Origin: Streptomyces sp. NRRL WC-3549
GTDB taxonomy: Bacteria; Actinomycetota; Actinomycetes; Streptomycetales; Streptomycetaceae
DNA: 6,748 nucleotides
Assembly: GCF_000721935.1 (NCBI RefSeq)
Contig: NZ_KL585395.1
Span: 143,115-149,862 of the forward strand
Direction of reading: 5' to 3'
Shown: piece after piece, positions 5,899 through 6,748 of the stretch
Layout: each line of letters starts with the position of its first letter
How positions within the stretch are numbered: the stretch's first letter is position 1
Translations under genes and position numbers: made by a program
The notes under the pieces: model-generated
Databases searched by the model: none
What the model was told of the DNA's origin: nothing
Seen by the model: the letters and a program-made list of their open reading frames with translations, nothing else

Positions 5899-6489
5899 CT
5901 ACGTCCAGCCGAGCGGGTAGACCGCCGGTGCCGGTACCTCGCCGCCCGCCTCGGTGAACGCCGTCAGCGCCTCCACCAGCGCCGTGCGCTGCCGCGGGTC
6001 GAGACGTGCCACGATCGCGGCGATCTCCCGGCGGCGGCCGGCGGTGACGTCGGCGACGAGCCGGCTGCCCTCCGGCGTCACCCGCAGGACGGTCTCGCGG
6101 CGGTTGCCCGGGTTCACCCGGCGCTCGGCGAGGCCGGCCGCGATCAGCCGGTCCACCATCCGCATCGCGGTGGAGGGGTTGACGCCGAGCCGGTCGGCGA
6201 GCTCCACCAGCTTCACGTCGCCGTGCGTGGCGAGCACCACCAGCAGCCGGAACTGGGGCAGGGTCACCCGGTCCTCGACCTCCGCGAGGGAGCGGGCGGC
6301 GACGGCGACGAGCAACCGCGACGCGGTCAGTACCGCGTGCGTCACGGCGTCGACGTCGTCGGCGGCACCCCCCTGGGCACCGGCGCCCCCGTGGGCGGGA
6401 GAGCCCCCGGGGCCGGGACCGCCGCCCGGCTCGGGGGCGTCGCCGGAAGCGGGGGCGCCGTCGGGGGTGGCAGCGGAGTGTGCGGGCAT
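5899..6489 (-). CDS. MarR-family transcriptional regulator
   Basis: A 196-residue protein from the ATG at 6489 to a TAG at 5899. The MarR domain occupies about 47-185. It has the DDVDAVTHAVLTASRLLV dimerisation helix, the winged helix with VTLPQFRLLVVLATHGDVKL and LADRLGVNPSTAMRMVDRLI (recognition helix near 104-118), and the wing RRVNPGNRRETVLRVTPEG. The first 45 residues are a Gly/Ala/Pro-rich low-complexity extension, probably disordered and longer than usual for the family. The frame stays open to 6723, but that would run through the palindrome and the tandem repeat, so 6489 is preferred. Its ribosome site is poor: AAAGAGG ends only 1 nt before the ATG, so a short or absent leader is possible. 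No better in-frame start is seen. Divergence from the gene at 6665 suggests autorepression plus control of that gene. The ligand is unknown. Confidence 0.88.
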   Translation of the reverse strand: MPAHSAATPDGAPASGDAPEPGGGPGPGGSPAHGGAGAQGGAADDVDAVTHAVLTASRLLVAVAARSLAEVEDRVTLPQFRLLVVLATHGDVKLVELADRLGVNPSTAMRMVDRLIAAGLAERRVNPGNRRETVLRVTPEGSRLVADVTAGRRREIAAIVARLDPRQRTALVEALTAFTEAGGEVPAPAVYPLGWT

Positions 6490-6505
6490 GCCTCTTTGTA
6501 CCCCT

Positions 6506-6555
6506 GTCCGGCCGTGGTGCCCGCATCGCGGTCCGGCCGTGGTGCCCGCATCGCG
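6506..6555. repeat. Perfect tandem duplication of a 25-bp unit upstream of marR
   Basis: The unit at 6506-6530 (gtccggccgtggtgcccgca then tcgcg) is repeated exactly at 6531-6555 with no spacer. Each copy contains tgcccgca (6518-6525 and 6543-6550), which is the exact reverse complement of tgcgggca at 6481-6488, overlapping the marR start codon. The block lies in the marR leader or promoter. It may be a recent duplication, a pair of regulator sites, or a source of mRNA structure that hides the start codon. Confidence 0.85.
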
Positions 6556-6606
6556 GCCGAGGTGATGCCGTTTCGCGACCGGTTCTCTGTGGCATGCGCT
6601 TTTGGG

Positions 6607-6625
6607 CTGTGCAACGTTTGCACAG
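6607..6625. promoter_or_regulatory. Perfect palindrome in the marR divergent intergenic region, candidate MarR operator
   Basis: The arms ctgtgcaa (6607-6614) and ttgcacag (6618-6625) flank a 3-bp centre, a 19-bp dyad. It lies 40 bp before the divergent GTG at 6665 and about 118 bp upstream of the marR ATG, in the AT-richest part of the intergenic region. The ttgcac in its right arm also resembles a -35 for the rightward gene, although no good -10 follows. Size, symmetry and position fit a MarR dimer operator; the function is inferred. Confidence 0.6.
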
Positions 6626-6664
6626 AACAAAAGTTCATTCTGCGACCGGATCGAGGTACCGCCC

Positions 6665-6748
6665 GTGACGCCCCCGCCCAGCGAGTCCGCCGCCTCCGGC
6701 CCTCCCCACTCCGTGCCGCCCACCGGCTGGAGGCGTACGGCCGCGCGC
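6665..6748 (+). CDS. Start of a divergent gene, N-terminal 28 residues only (possible transporter)
   Basis: From a GTG at 6665, with GAGG (6653-6656) 8 nt upstream, the frame is open to the window edge and would encode MTPPPSESAASGPPHSVPPT followed by GWRRTAAR. A disordered Pro/Ser lead followed by GWRR-type basic residues is a common N terminus of streptomycete major facilitator efflux proteins, and such genes often stand divergent to marR. The fragment is too short for any domain, so the product is a guess from context. That a gene starts here is supported by the ribosome site and the divergent layout. Confidence 0.45.
   Translation, partial: MTPPPSESAASGPPHSVPPTGWRRTAAR

Noticed and set aside
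6490..6723. Upstream start for the MarR gene giving 274 residues
   Set aside because: It would place the tandem repeat, the palindrome and part of the divergent gene inside the coding region, and the extra residues look non-coding.

Overview
This is high-GC DNA with strong third-position G/C bias, short intergenic gaps and overlapping start/stop codons. Codon use, the gene families and the KhtT/KhtU-like (Cpe-like) antiporter pair point to a Streptomyces or close streptomycete chromosome. No rRNA, tRNA, insertion sequence, phage gene or CRISPR array is visible. Most of the window looks like ordinary core or conserved streptomycete sequence.

Layout from left to right: (1) the C-terminal part of a flotillin/SPFH membrane-scaffold protein (+, cut by the window edge), ending at a strong GC hairpin shared with the convergent gene. 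(2) A leftward three-gene operon encoding a CPBP-family (CAAX/Abi) intramembrane protease, a six-TM NarL-type sensor histidine kinase and a NarL/FixJ response regulator. The genes are joined by an ATGA and a GTGA overlap, and an 8-bp-arm inverted repeat sits over a possible -10 in front of the protease gene. (3) A leftward small hypothetical protein of 137 aa. (4) A divergent intergenic region, then a rightward pair: a KhtT-like regulatory subunit with an RCK_C (TrkA-C) domain and, 2 nt later, a CPA2 cation/proton antiporter. (5) A convergent leftward MarR-family repressor whose upstream region holds a perfect tandem duplication of 25 bp and a perfect 8-3-8 palindrome. (6) The first 28 codons of a divergent gene cut by the right edge.

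How the parts may work together: the protease, kinase and regulator are very likely translated as one coupled unit, which suggests that the protease takes part in the signalling of the two-component system. The RCK_C protein and antiporter form a ligand-gated K+ or Na+/H+ exchanger; in Bacillus KhtT and Streptomyces CpeA the ligand is c-di-AMP. The MarR gene and its divergent neighbour look like the usual arrangement of an autoregulated repressor and its target, often an efflux transporter, with the palindrome as candidate operator. No clearly new system is visible; the items most worth testing are the protease-kinase-regulator coupling and the control region upstream of marR.
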